DNA of 5,743 nt from Clostridia bacterium (GTDB lineage Bacteria; Bacillota; Clostridia; Oscillospirales; Acutalibacteraceae), in NCBI GenBank assembly GCA_017442445.1, contig JAFRZS010000134.1:1-5743 (forward strand). Reading direction: 5' to 3'. The first letter of the stretch is position 1; each line of letters starts with the position of its first letter. The translations under genes and the position numbers were made by a program. A model generated the notes under the pieces. The model saw nothing but the letters and a program-made list of their open reading frames with translations. It searched no databases and was not told the DNA's origin. Shown one piece after another: positions 4,581-5,743 of this stretch.

Positions 4581-5743
4581 GAAGCTCGCGATAGATTCAA
4601 AGAATGTTTTAACAAGGGTTTTCTTGGTGTCGTCATTTTTCCTTGCCGTAATGATTATTTTATCCACAGTGTTGAATATTGTGCTGCAACCGAAATTAGC
4701 AGTTCGTGAACACGCTTACGAAAACAAAGATAAAGTAGAAAAAGAAATTGCAGAATTTACTCTTGACAATAGCATAATGGAAAAATTCAGAGCCGTTGAG
4801 AGAAAATACGGAGTTCTTATAGAAACCTATTCGCCTGAAGGCAATATTTGTTACAGCACTTTTGCTGATGAAATACGTTTATCCGAAGAATTTAAAAGTA
4901 TAATCACAGATTCGGATATTAAGACTACCGATTCGATAACGGATTATGAAAGAATTATTGCAGAAGATGTTCACGACAGTGAAAAAGATGATGAAAAGAG
5001 TTCTTTCAGAAAGGTTCGTGTAAAAAATACAAATACCGATTATTATCTTTACGAAACTGAAATCAAGGAAAAAGGGTTTCAGGAAAATCATAAGCTGAAA
5101 ATATATTTAGGCACATATGATTATGCCGAAACACTTAAAAAATCCGGCGAAACAAAAGCATGGCTTAATGCTGTTGTTTTGTTTTTTGTGTGGGCGGCAA
5201 TGATGGGCGCGTTGATATGGACATATTCAAAGATTAAAGATATCAACATTACGGTAAAGGATATGATTAAGCTTGATTTCAGAAGGAAATGTCCAACCGG
5301 CACCAGTGAACTCGGAAGACTCGGCAACCATATCAATGAGTTGGTAAGAACGTCGGAGGAAACCATTAAAATGCTGACTGCTGAAAATCAAAGGCTCAGA
5401 GAAAAGCTTGAAATGAAACAGCAAATGGAAGATGAAAAAAAGGACTTCCTTGCAAACGCCGCACATGAAATGAAGACTCCTCTTGCAGTTATTCAGGCAT
5501 ATGCAGAAGGTCTTAAAATGGGTATTGCAAAAGGCGGCAGAGCAAGACAGGATTATTGCAATATCATAATGGAAGAAACAGAAAAAATGAACAAGCTTGT
5601 GCTTGAGCTTCTCTCACTTTCAAAATATAAACAGAAAATGTTTGAAAATATCAAGGAAGAAAATATTTCTATCCGTTCTTTTGTTCAGGGTGTAATAAAT
5701 TCGATGAACCCGATTTTAAAAGAAAACAGTATTGAGATTGATA
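4573..5743 (+). CDS. Membrane sensor histidine kinase (3' end cut off by window)
   Basis: The 390 visible residues make up the sensing half of a two-component kinase, partner of the adjacent regulator. A short cytoplasmic start is followed by a first membrane segment (about 16-38, VFLVSSFFLAVMIILSTVL), a roughly 155-residue outside domain rich in charged residues that I do not recognise, and a second membrane segment (about 198-218, LNAVVLFFVWAAMMGALIW). A HAMP-like linker follows (about 219-263, with KLDF and SELGRLGNHIN), then a coiled-coil stretch (about 262-292), then the HisKA domain with H-box FLANAAHEMKTPLAVIQAY. H298 is the expected phosphorylated residue. The following YAEGLK and EETEKMNKLVLELLSLS match the second dimerisation helix of a kinase type common in Clostridia. 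The ATP-binding catalytic domain (N, G1 and G2 boxes) lies beyond the right edge, so activity cannot be judged. The H-box has Ala where Ser or a similar residue usually precedes His. The signal sensed is unknown. Confidence 0.93.
   Translation, partial: MSKKLAIDSKNVLTRVFLVSSFFLAVMIILSTVLNIVLQPKLAVREHAYENKDKVEKEIAEFTLDNSIMEKFRAVERKYGVLIETYSPEGNICYSTFADEIRLSEEFKSIITDSDIKTTDSITDYERIIAEDVHDSEKDDEKSSFRKVRVKNTNTDYYLYETEIKEKGFQENHKLKIYLGTYDYAETLKKSGETKAWLNAVVLFFVWAAMMGALIWTYSKIKDINITVKDMIKLDFRRKCPTGTSELGRLGNHINELVRTSEETIKMLTAENQRLREKLEMKQQMEDEKKDFLANAAHEMKTPLAVIQAYAEGLKMGIAKGGRARQDYCNIIMEETEKMNKLVLELLSLSKYKQKMFENIKEENISIRSFVQGVINSMNPILKENSIEID

Noticed and set aside
4142..4667. Minus-strand open frames across the regulator and kinase genes
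   Set aside because: The serine-rich product of one frame is typical of antisense reading, and the plus strand encodes complete receiver and winged-helix domains here.
4879..5466. Minus-strand open frames opposite the kinase gene
   Set aside because: The plus strand reads continuously as a sensor histidine kinase from 4573 to the edge. The antisense frames match nothing and have no start signals.

Overview
The window suggests a low-GC Gram-positive anaerobe of the class Clostridia (Ruminococcus/Oscillospiraceae/Lachnospiraceae-like). The DNA is AT-rich, Shine-Dalgarno sites are strong, and start codons include TTG. The two-component kinase has the H-box and following helix of a kinase type common in Clostridia. 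Genus cannot be fixed from the sequence alone.

Layout. Positions 1-1379 form a leftward unit: a DtxR/MntR-type metal-dependent repressor (990-1379) followed by an overlapping FAD/NAD(P)-dependent oxidoreductase of the HI0933/BaiN type, which runs off the left edge. Positions 1380-1560 are a compact divergent control region with two back-to-back sigma-A promoters whose -35 boxes lie 10 bp apart. A TTAGC/GCTAA palindrome lies just past the predicted leftward transcription start, a likely operator for the repressor itself. Positions 1561-3876 are three tightly packed or overlapping rightward genes of dTDP-L-rhamnose synthesis: rfbA (RmlA), rfbC (RmlC) and rfbD (RmlD). The second-step enzyme RmlB is not among them. 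After only 17 bp comes an OmpR-type response regulator (3894-4580), overlapped by a membrane sensor histidine kinase (4573 onward) that is cut by the right edge just after its dimerisation/phosphoacceptor domain.

How the genes work together. RmlA makes dTDP-glucose, an RmlB encoded elsewhere must dehydrate it, and RmlC and RmlD finish dTDP-L-rhamnose, the donor for rhamnose-containing cell-wall polysaccharides. The two-component pair has no visible promoter of its own and no visible terminator before it, so it may be read through from the rhamnose genes. That would link a precursor pathway to an envelope-sensing system, but this is inference.

This is mostly an ordinary chromosomal region. 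I found no mobile element, CRISPR array, RNA gene or clearly new system. The points most worth a second look are the candidate autoregulatory operator, the mixed metal-ligand set of the repressor, the missing rmlB, and the close rhamnose/two-component linkage.
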